DNA of 40,812 bases from Opitutia bacterium (GTDB taxonomy: Bacteria > Verrucomicrobiota > Verrucomicrobiia > Opitutales > Opitutaceae), in contig CANJCM010000039.1 of NCBI GenBank assembly GCA_947472765.1, positions 1-40,812 on the forward strand, in the 5' to 3' direction. Positions 7,521 to 16,243 of this stretch are shown piece after piece (position 1 is the first letter of the stretch; each line of letters opens with the position of its first letter). The position numbers and the translations under genes are program-made. The notes beneath the pieces were generated by a model. It ran no database searches, was not told the origin of the DNA, and saw only the letters and a program-made list of their open reading frames with translations.

Positions 7521-9341
7521 ATGGCCAAAGTCCGCATCCTGACCGACCGGGTCGCCAACCAGATCGCCGCCGGCGAGGTGATTGAGCGTCCGGCGGCGGT
7601 GGTGAAGGAGCTGGTGGAGAATGCCCTCGATGCCGGGGCCACGCGGATCGAGGTCGAGTTTCGCCACGGCGGGCGGGCGTTGATGCGCGTCGAGGACAAC
7701 GGGGCCGGGATGTCGCGCGACGATGCGCTCCTGGCCCTGGAGCGCCATGCCACGAGCAAGATCGTGGAGGCCGCCGATCTCGACCGGCTCGCGAGCTACG
7801 GATTTCGCGGGGAGGCGCTGCCGTCGATCGCGAGCGTCTCGCGGTTCGAACTGCAGACGCGCGAGTCCGGCATCGACGTCGGCACCGAGATTCTCGTCAA
7901 CGGCGGCAAATTCGTCCACGTCCGCGACTGCGGCCGGCCCGTGGGGACGCGGATCGAGGTTTCGCACTTGTTCAACTCGGTGCCGGCGCGGCGGAAGTTC
8001 CTCAAGACGGATCAGACCGAGGCGGCCCACATCGTCCACTGTGTCCGGCTTTACGCCCTGGCGTGTCCGGGCACGGCCTTCACGTTGATTGAGGACGGCC
8101 GCGTCATCTTCCGTTCGCCGGAGTGTGCGACGCTTGGCGATCGGATTGCGGAAATCTTCGGGCGGCAAGTTGCCGAGTCACTCGTGCCGATCGAGAGCAG
8201 CGAGCCAGGCCTGAAACTGCGGGGATTGATTGGGCAGCCGGGCACCGGACGCGCGACCCGCCATGAGATGATCGTGTTCGTCAATGCGCGGCCCGTCGAC
8301 AGCCGCACGCTCAACTACGCGTTGATCGAGAGCTATCACGAGTCGTTGCCGAAGGGCCGGTACCCGCTCGCGTTCGTGTTCTTCGAATGCGATCCCGCCG
8401 CGGTCGACGTCAACGTTCACCCGGCCAAGCGCGAAGTCCGGTTCCGCAGCGAGCCGCAGGTGCGGAGTTTCGTCATTCGATCGGTGCTGCAACGCCTGCG
8501 CGAACTGGGCCGGCCGCCGGAGGAGAGTGTCGCGGCCCCGGCGCTTCCCCCGGCTGCAGCCTCGCCGGTGGAATCCGGCCCGCGCGCGTTCGGAGTCCGG
8601 CCGCCAAACGCCGCCGCGCCGGGGTGGCCGGCCGGAGTGCCGGCCGCCCTGCACCGCGCGGATCTGTCCCGGCTGCAGGCGGCGCCGTCTCCGGGTTTCA
8701 ATCCCGCCCCGATAAATCCGGCCTCACCGTCGGCGGAATCGATCGGAGCAAAGGCCCCGACAGGCCAGCCCGCCTGGCGGTTCATTGGACTGGCGCATGG
8801 GAATTTCGCGATCTTCGAGACGCGTTCCGGGCTCGTGCTGCTCGATCGTCGCGCGACGCATGAGCGAATTTGGTATGAGCGGATGCGCGAACAATTCCGC
8901 GCCGGGGCGGTGCCGAGTCAGCGGCTCCTGCTGCCTGTCCCGCTCGAGGTGGACACCATCGCGGCCGCGATGCTGCTGGATCGGCGGGAGTTTCTCATCG
9001 CGCATGGTTTCGAGGTGGCGGAGTTCGGCCGCAATTTTTTCCGCGTTGAAGCGGTGCCCGAATGGCTGGAGCTGGCGGATGCAGAACCCTTCCTCCGGGA
9101 TTTGGTGGGAGCGTTCCGCGACGGATCGATCCCGGATGGCAACGCTGAGCTCGCCCATGACGCACTCGCCCGGCTGGCAGCGGCGAAGGCGGTGCGGCTG
9201 CCGGAAAACGTGGGCGAGCCGGAACTGCGCGGGATCGTGGCTCAGCTTTTTGCCACCCGAACCCCGCTGACCAGCCCCGCCGGCCGGCCCACCTATATCG
9301 AGCTGAATCACGGGGAGCTGGCGCGACGGTTTCAGACCTGA
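7521..9341 (+). CDS. mutL: DNA mismatch repair protein MutL (endonuclease motifs degenerate)
   Basis: MutL couples MutS mismatch recognition to strand removal. The N-terminal GHKL ATPase is intact: [18 protein letters not shown], the DNGAGM loop, HATSKI and [14 protein letters not shown] in the first 110 residues. A Pro/Ala-rich linker (about residues 335-420) leads to the C-terminal dimerisation domain. Its three metal-site motifs are altered: [12 protein letters not shown] (442-453) replaces the usual DQHA-x2-E-x4-E, the cysteine of the ACR/ACK motif is absent around residues 548-558, and SPAGRPT (585-591) replaces CPHGRPT. The fold is clearly retained at 606 residues. ATG 7521 gives the canonical [20 protein letters not shown] opening; glgP follows after 88 bp. 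Confidence 0.96.
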   Translation: MAKVRILTDRVANQIAAGEVIERPAAVVKELVENALDAGATRIEVEFRHGGRALMRVEDNGAGMSRDDALLALERHATSKIVEAADLDRLASYGFRGEALPSIASVSRFELQTRESGIDVGTEILVNGGKFVHVRDCGRPVGTRIEVSHLFNSVPARRKFLKTDQTEAAHIVHCVRLYALACPGTAFTLIEDGRVIFRSPECATLGDRIAEIFGRQVAESLVPIESSEPGLKLRGLIGQPGTGRATRHEMIVFVNARPVDSRTLNYALIESYHESLPKGRYPLAFVFFECDPAAVDVNVHPAKREVRFRSEPQVRSFVIRSVLQRLRELGRPPEESVAAPALPPAAASPVESGPRAFGVRPPNAAAPGWPAGVPAALHRADLSRLQAAPSPGFNPAPINPASPSAESIGAKAPTGQPAWRFIGLAHGNFAIFETRSGLVLLDRRATHERIWYERMREQFRAGAVPSQRLLLPVPLEVDTIAAAMLLDRREFLIAHGFEVAEFGRNFFRVEAVPEWLELADAEPFLRDLVGAFRDGSIPDGNAELAHDALARLAAAKAVRLPENVGEPELRGIVAQLFATRTPLTSPAGRPTYIELNHGELARRFQT

Positions 9342-9429
9342 AACCGGTCGCCGTCCGGGGATTTTGCCGGGGAAAACCAATCCTTCGCTCGCACTGGCAC
9401 GATTCGTTCTTCACCCTGCGGCTCTCCTT

Positions 9430-11973
9430 ATGCCGTCCGCTGACTCCAATCGCGTTCCCAGTGTCACGTCCGAGGCCGCCAGCACGGCGCCGTTCCAGTC
9501 CATGGGCCTCATTCACAACCCGAACGTCTCGCACGACCGGCCGGTCGAGGTGATGCGTTCGCTGATTCAACGGCATCTGGTCTCGACCTTGGCGCGCCAC
9601 ACCGGCTCGGCCACGCCGCGCGACTGGTGGGTGGCGACTGCGCTGGCGGTGCGCGACACGATCCACGAGCGGATGATTGCGACCCAGGTGGTGCATAACT
9701 CGCAGAACGTCCGCCGGGTTTATTACTTCTCGCTCGAGTACCTCATGGGCCGGCTGTTCGGGAACAACCTGCTCTCGACCGGCCTCTTTGACACCGCGCA
9801 GGCGGCGCTCGTCTCCCTGGGCCAGAATTTCGAGACGGTGCGCGACGCGGAAGTCGACATGGGTTTGGGCAATGGCGGCCTCGGCCGGCTGGCGGCGTGC
9901 TTCCTCGATTCGCTCGCCACGCTCGACTACCCGGCGCTCGGCTACGGAATCTACTACGAGTTCGGCCTCTTCAAGCAGGCGTTCGTCAGCGGCCGCCAGG
10001 TCGAGCATCCTGACAACTGGACGACCTCGGGCGATCCGTGGGAAGTAGTCCGGCCGGAGTACGCCCAGCAGGTGCGGGTCTATGGCCGGGTCGAGAACGT
10101 GTTCGACGATCGCGGTAATTACCGGCCGCGGTGGGTGGACGTGAAAACGATCCTCGGCGTCCCGCATGACATCCCGATCGCGGGCTACGGCACGAATACG
10201 GTCAACCTCCTGCGCCTGTGGTCATCCAAGGCGACCGAGGACTTCGATCTCACCGCCTTCAACAGTGGCGGCTACGTCGAGGCGGTCCGCGAAAAGGTGA
10301 TCGGCGAGACCATCTCGAAGGTGCTTTACCCGAACGACAAGACCGAGAATGGCAAGGAACTGCGGCTCGTGCAGCAGTACTTCTTCGTCGCGTGCTCGCT
10401 CCGTGACATCCTGCGGCGGCACTTCCGTATGCCCGGCAACGGCTGGGATAATTTCTCCGACAAGGTCGCCGTGCAGTTGAACGACACGCACCCGGCGATC
10501 GCGATCGTGGAGCTGATGCGCATCCTGCTCGACGAGCACGACATGGGCTGGGAAACGGCTTGGGGAATCGCGAACCGCACCTTCGCGTATACGAATCACA
10601 CCCTGTTGCCCGAAGCGCTCGAGAAGTGGGGCGTGCCGCTGTTCGAACGCGTGCTCCCGCGGCATCTCCAGATCATCTACGATCTCAACGCGCGCCTGCT
10701 GCAGGCCGTTGAAGCGCGCTGGCCCGGCGACAACGAAAAGAAGCGCATTTGCTCGCTGATCGAGGAGAACGGCGGCAAGCGCGTGCGGATGGGCAATCTC
10801 GCGGTCGTCGGCAGCCATGCGGTGAACGGTGTGGCGGCACTGCACACGGCGTTGCTGAAGAAGGAGCTCTTCCCGGAGTTCGATGCGCTGTATCCCGACA
10901 AATTCCAGAACAAGACCAACGGCATCACGCCGCGGCGCTGGCTGCTGAAGAGCAATCCGCGGCTCGCGGCCTTCATCACGAAGCGAATCGGCGATGGCTG
11001 GGTCCGTGATCTCGATCAGCTCCGCCAGCTCGAGCGCTACGCCACCGACCCGGCGAGCCTCAAGGAATTCATGGCGATCAAGCGGGCCAACAAGGTCGAG
11101 CTGGCTGAGGTCATCCGGACCGAGTGCGGCATCGAGGTTTCGCCCGACGCCCTGTTCGACGTCCAGATCAAGCGGCTGCATGAGTACAAGCGGCAGCACT
11201 TGAACCTGCTGCACATCCTCGCCCTTTATCGCCGGCTCCTCCAGCATCCGGATCACGATGTGGTTCCGCGGGTGTTCGTCTTCGCGGCCAAGGCCGCGCC
11301 GGGCTACGACCTCGCGAAGAACATCATCCGCGCGATCAATGTCATCGGTGCCCGGATCAACGCCGACACCCGGTTGAACGGGAAACTCAAGGTGGCCTTT
11401 CTGCCGAATTACCGCGTCTCGCTCGCGGAGCGGATCATCCCGGCCTCGGATCTCTCGGAGCAAATCTCGACCGCCGGCAAGGAAGCCTCCGGCACGGGCA
11501 ACATGAAGCTCGCGCTCAACGGCTCGCTCACGATCGGCACGCTCGATGGCGCCAATGTCGAAATCAAGGAGGAGGTCGGCGACGACAACATCTTCATCTT
11601 CGGCCTCACGGTGGAGGAGGTGGAGGCCCTCGTCAGCGGCGGCTACAATCCGTGGGACTACTACAACCGCGACGATGAACTCCGTGCCGTCATCGACTGG
11701 ATCGGCAGCGATTACTTCACCCCGGGCGAGCACGGCGCGTTCGGCCTGCTCCACAGCAGCCTGATGAGCGGCGGCGATCCCTATCTGCTGCTCGCGGATT
11801 TCCGCGCCTACAGCGATGCCCAGATCGCCGTCGACCGCGCCTACCGTGATCAGATGCAATGGGCGAAGATGGCCCTGCTCAACACGGCGCGGATGGGGAA
11901 GTTTTCGAGCGATCGGACCATTCGGGAGTACGCGCAGCAAATCTGGAAATTGAGCCCCGTCCCCGTGAAGTGA
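9430..11973 (+). CDS. glgP: Glycogen/starch/alpha-glucan phosphorylase
   Basis: A cytosolic GT35 enzyme releasing glucose-1-phosphate from alpha-1,4-glucans. At 847 residues it has the full family length. [18 protein letters not shown] (near residue 98), [20 protein letters not shown], and the pyridoxal-phosphate site EASGTGNMK with lysine about residue 693, followed by [10 protein letters not shown], are all diagnostic. ATG 9430 opens [10 protein letters not shown]; an in-frame start at 9364 adds 22 residues unlike the family. The leader gcggctctcctt is pyrimidine-rich with no Shine-Dalgarno sequence. It lies 88 bp after mutL without an evident terminator, so co-transcription is possible. 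No other glycogen gene is in the window. Confidence 0.97.
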   Translation: MPSADSNRVPSVTSEAASTAPFQSMGLIHNPNVSHDRPVEVMRSLIQRHLVSTLARHTGSATPRDWWVATALAVRDTIHERMIATQVVHNSQNVRRVYYFSLEYLMGRLFGNNLLSTGLFDTAQAALVSLGQNFETVRDAEVDMGLGNGGLGRLAACFLDSLATLDYPALGYGIYYEFGLFKQAFVSGRQVEHPDNWTTSGDPWEVVRPEYAQQVRVYGRVENVFDDRGNYRPRWVDVKTILGVPHDIPIAGYGTNTVNLLRLWSSKATEDFDLTAFNSGGYVEAVREKVIGETISKVLYPNDKTENGKELRLVQQYFFVACSLRDILRRHFRMPGNGWDNFSDKVAVQLNDTHPAIAIVELMRILLDEHDMGWETAWGIANRTFAYTNHTLLPEALEKWGVPLFERVLPRHLQIIYDLNARLLQAVEARWPGDNEKKRICSLIEENGGKRVRMGNLAVVGSHAVNGVAALHTALLKKELFPEFDALYPDKFQNKTNGITPRRWLLKSNPRLAAFITKRIGDGWVRDLDQLRQLERYATDPASLKEFMAIKRANKVELAEVIRTECGIEVSPDALFDVQIKRLHEYKRQHLNLLHILALYRRLLQHPDHDVVPRVFVFAAKAAPGYDLAKNIIRAINVIGARINADTRLNGKLKVAFLPNYRVSLAERIIPASDLSEQISTAGKEASGTGNMKLALNGSLTIGTLDGANVEIKEEVGDDNIFIFGLTVEEVEALVSGGYNPWDYYNRDDELRAVIDWIGSDYFTPGEHGAFGLLHSSLMSGGDPYLLLADFRAYSDAQIAVDRAYRDQMQWAKMALLNTARMGKFSSDRTIREYAQQIWKLSPVPVK

Positions 11974-12021
11974 GCACGGAGTGGGCTCGCCTCCGCGCGC
12001 TCCGCGGGGAATCTAAGCGGT

Positions 12022-13257
12022 ATGATCGGTCGCGCCGCGGTGTTCGCTGGTGAACGCGTCCGCGCCTGGCGGCAGGCCGGGCAGCGGAGCGTGTTCGCGC
12101 TCGGCGCATTTCTCGCCGCGCCCGGTGCCCCGGTGGCGGCCGCCGCAAGCCGGCTCCCGCTGCTCGAGGGCGAACTCAGTGGTGTCTTCACGGCCCTGAA
12201 AATTCCCGGCGCCCCGGACCTGCATTGGAAGGTCGGGCTCTCCCGGTCCGGTGCCAGCGGGCGCGAAGCGGAGGTGACGATCGAGGGACCGGGCACGGCG
12301 GTCCGCGCCCAAGTCAGGGTCGATGATGCGGGCCAGGTTCACTGGCGGCTCATTTCCTCGCGGATCGATTTGGCCGCGTGGAATCAGGCGGCCGCGGCTC
12401 GCCTTGGCTCCGACTGGTCTCAAGTGCTGGCGCAGGGCATCGTGACGGCCCAAGGCGAGGGAACTTGGGGCCGTGAGGGGCTGGCGGGCCGGGCCCGGCT
12501 CAGTCTGGAAGCGGGGCGGTTGGAAGATCCCCAGCGTCGGCTGGTGCTTGAAGGCATCGCGGCGGAACTGGCTTTCGAGGATTTGGCGGCCCGGCGCACT
12601 TCGGCCGATCAGTCCTTGCGCTGGCAGGGTGGTCACGTCGACACGATCACGCTCGGCCCGGGGCAGATGAAATTTTCCGTCGACGGTGAACAAGTGAGCG
12701 TGGCGGAGGCGTCCGGTCGGATCTGGGGCGGCGAGGTGAAACTGGCGGCCTTCGGATTCTCGCTGGAAAAAATGGAGGCGTCGGTCCTGGCGCGGGTGGT
12801 CGGCTTGGATGTGGCGCAGTTGCTTCCGTTTCTTCCGCCCGTGCTCGCAGCCGCGGAGGGCCGGCTGGATGGAAGCTTTACCGTGCGACGCGACAGCTCC
12901 GGGATCCAGATCGGCGCCGGCCGGCTCTCGCTCCAGCGGGGCGAACCGGCCGAACTCCGGCTCGCGTCCACGCCCGGGCTCCTTTCCAGCAGCCTGCCGG
13001 CGACGGTGCTCAAGTATTATCCCGGCCTGGGCAAGATCGAGACGGGCGAGATTCCGCTCCAGGCCAGCCTGCTCGAGGTCGCCTTCACGCCGGAAGGGGA
13101 CGCTGAGGGACGCACGGCGTCGATTCACCTCACCGGCGGACCGGTCGATCCCAAGCTGCGTGCTCCCATCGACCTGACGATCAACGTCCGGGGCTCCCTC
13201 GAGTCGCTGGTGAAGTTCGGGACGAATTCACGGCTGCGCTTTGGCGGGGGGCGATGA
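12022..13257 (+). CDS. Shortened YdbH-type (AsmA/TamB-like) envelope protein
   Basis: At 411 residues it resembles the C-terminal part of YdbH, one of the AsmA-like proteins proposed to form hydrophobic bridges for phospholipids between inner and outer membranes. It is made of alternating beta-strand segments with Gly/Asp turns (AQGEGTWGREGLAGRARLSL, DGSFTVRRDSSGIQIGAGRL), and its end, PIDLTINVRGSLESLVKF, is typical of the family. The E. coli protein is about twice as long; here the upstream gene ends 48 bp before ATG 12022, so the N-terminal half is missing. The N-terminus lacks a convincing transmembrane helix (only FALGAFLAAPGAPVAAAA is hydrophobic). The assignment rests mainly on the two genes that follow. 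Confidence 0.65.
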   Translation: MIGRAAVFAGERVRAWRQAGQRSVFALGAFLAAPGAPVAAAASRLPLLEGELSGVFTALKIPGAPDLHWKVGLSRSGASGREAEVTIEGPGTAVRAQVRVDDAGQVHWRLISSRIDLAAWNQAAAARLGSDWSQVLAQGIVTAQGEGTWGREGLAGRARLSLEAGRLEDPQRRLVLEGIAAELAFEDLAARRTSADQSLRWQGGHVDTITLGPGQMKFSVDGEQVSVAEASGRIWGGEVKLAAFGFSLEKMEASVLARVVGLDVAQLLPFLPPVLAAAEGRLDGSFTVRRDSSGIQIGAGRLSLQRGEPAELRLASTPGLLSSSLPATVLKYYPGLGKIETGEIPLQASLLEVAFTPEGDAEGRTASIHLTGGPVDPKLRAPIDLTINVRGSLESLVKFGTNSRLRFGGGR

Positions 13258-13310
13258 CCTCGCGCCGAAGAAAACGAATATTTGCCCGCCCGCCTCCGTC
13301 AGAGGACCAG

Positions 13311-13349
13311 ACCGAACGGATGCGCCCGGCGAGGGTGCATCCGTTCGGT
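13311..13349. repeat. 13-bp perfect inverted repeat between ydbH-like and ynbE-like genes
   Basis: accgaacggatgc (13311-13323) and gcatccgttcggt (13337-13349) form a perfect stem with a 13-base loop in the 144-bp spacer. No T-run follows, so it is not an intrinsic terminator. It may be an operator, an mRNA-stabilising hairpin or a dispersed repeat. Confidence 0.75.
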
Positions 13350-13401
13350 TCCGAAACATTCGTTGTCAGCCCGCGTCCAAGCCGCCACGTTCCCCGTCCA
13401 C

Positions 13402-13599
13402 ATGAAGTCCCGCCGCTTCCTTCTGTTCCTGCCCCTGCTTTCCAGCCTGGGGGGATGTCTCAGTGTCCGCACCGAGCCAATCGAAGTGAAGCCGATCCAC
13501 GTGACCGTTGACGTCAACGTGAAGGTGGATCGCGCGCTCGAGGACTTCTTCGGTGATCTCGACCAAAAATCTTCCACCATCAACGCGCCCCGCTCGTGA
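13402..13599 (+). CDS. YnbE-like small lipoprotein
   Basis: This 65-residue protein has a lipoprotein signal, FLLFLPLLSSLGGC, with the lipidated cysteine at residue 19. The mature part contains IEVKPIHVTVDVNVKVDRALEDFF, matching the YnbE pattern in which a short strand-forming stretch rich in Val and Asn precedes an acidic helix. In E. coli, YnbE is an outer-membrane lipoprotein that pairs with YdbH to complete the phospholipid bridge. Here it sits between the YdbH-like and YdbL-like genes in the same order. ATG 13402 is chosen because it starts exactly at the signal peptide. Its stop codon overlaps the next gene's GTG. Confidence 0.75.
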   Translation: MKSRRFLLFLPLLSSLGGCLSVRTEPIEVKPIHVTVDVNVKVDRALEDFFGDLDQKSSTINAPRS

Positions 13600-13982
13600 A
13601 CATGAACACCCGTACGCTCCTGCGTTCCCTCCTCCTTCTCACCGCGCTCCTGCTGGCTCCGATCGCCGGCCGCGCCGCCGACCTCAACGCGATCAAGGCG
13701 CGGATGGAAGAGCGCCAGCCGACCATTGACGCCCTCAAGGACCGCAAAGTCGCTGGCGAAAACAACCGGGGCTTCCTCGAGGCGCGCGGGGCGGTTTCAC
13801 CGACGGACGACAAGGTTATCGCCGACGAGAACACCGACCGCCGCACGGTTTATTCCGCGCTCGCGGCGCAGACCGGCGTCGATTCCAACACTGTCGGCCG
13901 CCAGCGCGCGCAGCAGATCATCATGCGCAGCAAGCGCGGGGTCTGGGTCCAGGATCCGAGCGGCGATTGGCGGCAGAAGTAG
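13596..13982 (+). CDS. YdbL family protein (DUF1318)
   Basis: A 128-residue secreted protein with an N-terminal signal peptide (LLRSLLLLTALLLAPIAGRA). The mature region, ADLNAIKARMEERQPTIDALK followed by GENNRGFLEARG, is the DUF1318/YdbL signature; in E. coli YdbL modulates the YdbH-YnbE bridge in the periplasm. GTG 13596 overlaps the upstream stop in a GTGA junction, favouring translational coupling; ATG 13602 is an equally possible start two codons later. The C-terminal half (QRAQQIIMRSKRGVWVQDPSGDW) extends beyond the 108-residue E. coli protein. The stop codon lies two bases from a large palindrome. Confidence 0.8.
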   Translation: MNMNTRTLLRSLLLLTALLLAPIAGRAADLNAIKARMEERQPTIDALKDRKVAGENNRGFLEARGAVSPTDDKVIADENTDRRTVYSALAAQTGVDSNTVGRQRAQQIIMRSKRGVWVQDPSGDWRQK

Positions 13983-13984
13983 TC

Positions 13985-14248
13985 GGATTTTGGATTTTGG
14001 ATTCTCGATTTTGGATTTGCCGACGACGGCGCGTCTGAGCTCTGGGAGCACTGTTCGCGCTTCGCGGTCGGCCTGAGGCAGGCGATGCGCTGCCGGAGTT
14101 GCGTCGGTCTCCGACCGGCGGAGGTCCGGCGTGGAGCGGGATGGATTTCGCCGGTCAGAGACGCGGCGCTACCGTCGGATCAGAAAACGCCCTGCAGGCG
14201 CCTGCCTGGTTCCCGAATCCAAAATCGAGAATCCAAAATCCAAAATCC
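13985..14248. repeat. 264-bp palindromic element with 33-bp perfect inverted ends
   Basis: The left end (13985-14017) and right end (14216-14248) are perfect reverse complements over 33 bp, built of the reiterated motif ggatttt. The interior is also partly self-complementary (gacgacggcgcgtct near the left, agacgcggcgctaccgtc near the right). The element fills the space between two convergent stop codons: ydbL-like ends at 13982 and the transporter's stop codon begins at 14249. It carries no open frame of note. It could be a mobile non-coding element or a bidirectional transcription boundary. Confidence 0.85.
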
Positions 14249-15580
14249 CTACACCAGCATTCCTGCCACGCAGGCGGTGAGGAAGCAGGCGATGCTGCCG
14301 CCGATCATCGCCTTCACGCCGAGGCGCGCGAGCGTCTCGCGCTGATTCGGGGCGATGGCTCCGATGCCGCCGACCTGGATGCCAATCGACACGAAGTTCG
14401 CGAAACCGCACAGGGCGTAGGTCATGATGATCACGGTCCGGGGATCGGCGAACGTGCCGGCGGCTTTCACCTGGCTCATCTGGAGGTAGGCCACGAATTC
14501 GTTGAGCACGGTGCGCGTGCCGAGCAGCGAACCAGAAAGCAGGATGTCCCGGCTATCGATGCCAATCAGCCAGGCAATCGGCGCGTAAATCACGCCGAGG
14601 ACAAATTCGAGGGAGAAGGTCTTGAACGTGCCGCCGGTGACGCGCTCGATCGTGGCGTTCAGCCCCGGATAGGAGAGGAATTCCTTCCCGTCGAAGGCGA
14701 GGGCGTGGGGACTGCCGACCCAGCCGAAGACAGCGTTCACAAGCGCCACCAAGGCCGTAAACACGATCAACATCGCACCGACGTTCACCGCGAGCTTGAG
14801 GCCGTCGGTGGTGCCGACGCAGATCGCGTCGAGCAGGTTGGAGCCAATCTTGTCCTTCGCGATCACGAGGTCGCGCTCCACGCTTTCGGTCTGCGGGAGC
14901 ATGATCTTGGAAACGAGCAGCGCGGCGGGAGCGGAAATCACCGAGGCGGTGATCAGGTGGGTGGCGAAAAGGATCTGCTGCTGCGGGTCCGCGCCGCCGA
15001 GGAAACTGATGTAGGCAATCATCACCGCGCCCGCGATCGTCGCCATGCCGCCGGTCATGATGCAGAGGAGTTCGGACCGCGTCATGCCCGGCAGGTACGG
15101 TTTGATCAGCAGGGGCGCCTCGGTCTGGCCGAGAAAAATGTTGGCGGAAGCGCTGAGGCTTTCCGGCCCGGACAATTTCATCGTGCGTGCCATCACCCAG
15201 GCGAACAGATAGACGATCTTCTGGAGAATCCCGAGGTAGTAGAGCGCGGAGCTGAAGGCGGAGAAAAAGATGATCGAGGGCAGGATGCCGATGGCGAAGA
15301 CCACGCCGTGCTTTTCCTGATCCGCGAGCGAGCCGAAGAGGAACTTCACGCCCTCGTTGGTGAAGCCGAGCAGATTGACGAAAATCGCGCCGACCCATTC
15401 GACCACGGCTCGCGCCGGTCTGAAGTAAATGACGATGCCGGCGAAGAGGAACTGGAGCACCATGCCGACGAGCACCACCCGCCAGTTGATCGCGCGGCGG
15501 TTGCTGCTGAAAAGGACGGTGATGCCAATCAGCACGACGATGCCGAGCAGACCGCGGGCGACATGAGTCACGTTTTCCAT
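14249..15580 (-). CDS. NupC-type concentrative nucleoside transporter
   Basis: This 443-residue inner-membrane carrier imports nucleosides with Na+ or H+. It has about ten hydrophobic segments and the family's substrate-site motifs: FLGQTEAPLLIKPYLPGMT, the second-repeat motif SGSLLGTRTVLNEFVAYLQM, and the terminal GFANFVSIGIQVGGIGAIAP. N-terminal, Gate and C-terminal nucleoside-transporter domains appear in the right order. The start ATG 15580 is preceded on its strand by ccgactcgcccc. It is divergent from the gamma-carbonic anhydrase gene with a 59-bp gap to that gene's ATG. No nucleoside-catabolism gene is adjacent, so specificity is open. Confidence 0.93.
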   Translation of the reverse strand: MENVTHVARGLLGIVVLIGITVLFSSNRRAINWRVVLVGMVLQFLFAGIVIYFRPARAVVEWVGAIFVNLLGFTNEGVKFLFGSLADQEKHGVVFAIGILPSIIFFSAFSSALYYLGILQKIVYLFAWVMARTMKLSGPESLSASANIFLGQTEAPLLIKPYLPGMTRSELLCIMTGGMATIAGAVMIAYISFLGGADPQQQILFATHLITASVISAPAALLVSKIMLPQTESVERDLVIAKDKIGSNLLDAICVGTTDGLKLAVNVGAMLIVFTALVALVNAVFGWVGSPHALAFDGKEFLSYPGLNATIERVTGGTFKTFSLEFVLGVIYAPIAWLIGIDSRDILLSGSLLGTRTVLNEFVAYLQMSQVKAAGTFADPRTVIIMTYALCGFANFVSIGIQVGGIGAIAPNQRETLARLGVKAMIGGSIACFLTACVAGMLV

Positions 15581-15639
15581 GGGGCGAGTCGGTGGCCGAG
15601 CTTGCGAACGCCGTGGGACCGGGCGAGAACCAAGTTGCC

Positions 15640-16185
15640 ATGACCATTCAGGAGCGCCTCGCCCGCTATCTCGGCCGCACCCCCGATACCGCCCGCGCCG
15701 TGTTCGTCGCCCCGACGGCTACCGTCGTCGGCGACGTGACGCTCGGAGCCCGCAGCAGCGTCTGGTACGCCTGCGTGATTCGCGGGGACATCAACTCGAT
15801 CGTGATCGGCGAGGAGACTAACATCCAGGACGGCTCGGTCATCCACCTCGCCGATGACTACGGGGTGAAGATTGGCGACCGGACCACGATCGGCCATTCC
15901 GCGATCATTCACGCCTGCGAGATCGGCAATGACTGCCTCATTGGCATGGGCGCGACGATTCTCGACGGCGCGAAGATCGGCGACCGCTGTCTCGTCGGGG
16001 CGAATGCCCTCGTGACGCAGCGGTTTGTCGCGCCGCCCGGTTCCATGATCCTCGGCGCACCGGCCAAGGTCGTCCGTCAATTGACGGACGCCGAGCAGGC
16101 GGCGCTCTCACTCAATGCCGCCAAGTACGTCGAGACCGGCAAGGCGCACGAGGCTTTGCGCGCCGCGGCGGCCCGCAAAGCCTAG
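15640..16185 (+). CDS. Gamma-class carbonic anhydrase family protein
   Basis: A 181-residue left-handed beta-helix protein of the YrdA/CaiE/gamma-carbonic anhydrase type, made of hexapeptide repeats (ATVVGDVTLGARSSVWYACVIRG). The three zinc-binding histidines are at H69 (SVIHL), H86 and H91 (IGHSAIIHAC), and Arg48 and Gln63 match the active-site pair of Cam-like enzymes. Such proteins are cytosolic trimers; many have weak or unproven carbonic anhydrase activity. ATG 15640 is preferred over an in-frame GTG at 15592 that would add 16 residues without the fold. A second, beta-class enzyme is encoded at 39694. Confidence 0.9.
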   Translation: MTIQERLARYLGRTPDTARAVFVAPTATVVGDVTLGARSSVWYACVIRGDINSIVIGEETNIQDGSVIHLADDYGVKIGDRTTIGHSAIIHACEIGNDCLIGMGATILDGAKIGDRCLVGANALVTQRFVAPPGSMILGAPAKVVRQLTDAEQAALSLNAAKYVETGKAHEALRAAAARKA

Positions 16186-16243
16186 GTTGCCCTGCGGGCG
16201 GGAAGTCGGATTTGGGGATCTGCGCTCGAGGGACTCGATCACG

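Noticed and set aside
9342-9429. A terminator or promoter between mutL and glgP
   Set aside because: The short repeats ccgggg and ggggaaaa do not form a convincing stem with a T-run, and no clear -35/-10 pair is present.
10222-11940. Minus-strand frame of about 570 codons within glycogen phosphorylase
   Set aside because: The glycogen phosphorylase on the plus strand has all catalytic motifs; the antisense frame has none.
14099-15643. Plus-strand open frame of about 514 codons
   Set aside because: It is antisense to the nucleoside transporter gene and begins inside the palindromic repeat. The composition is His/Glu/Asp-rich with no recognisable domain.
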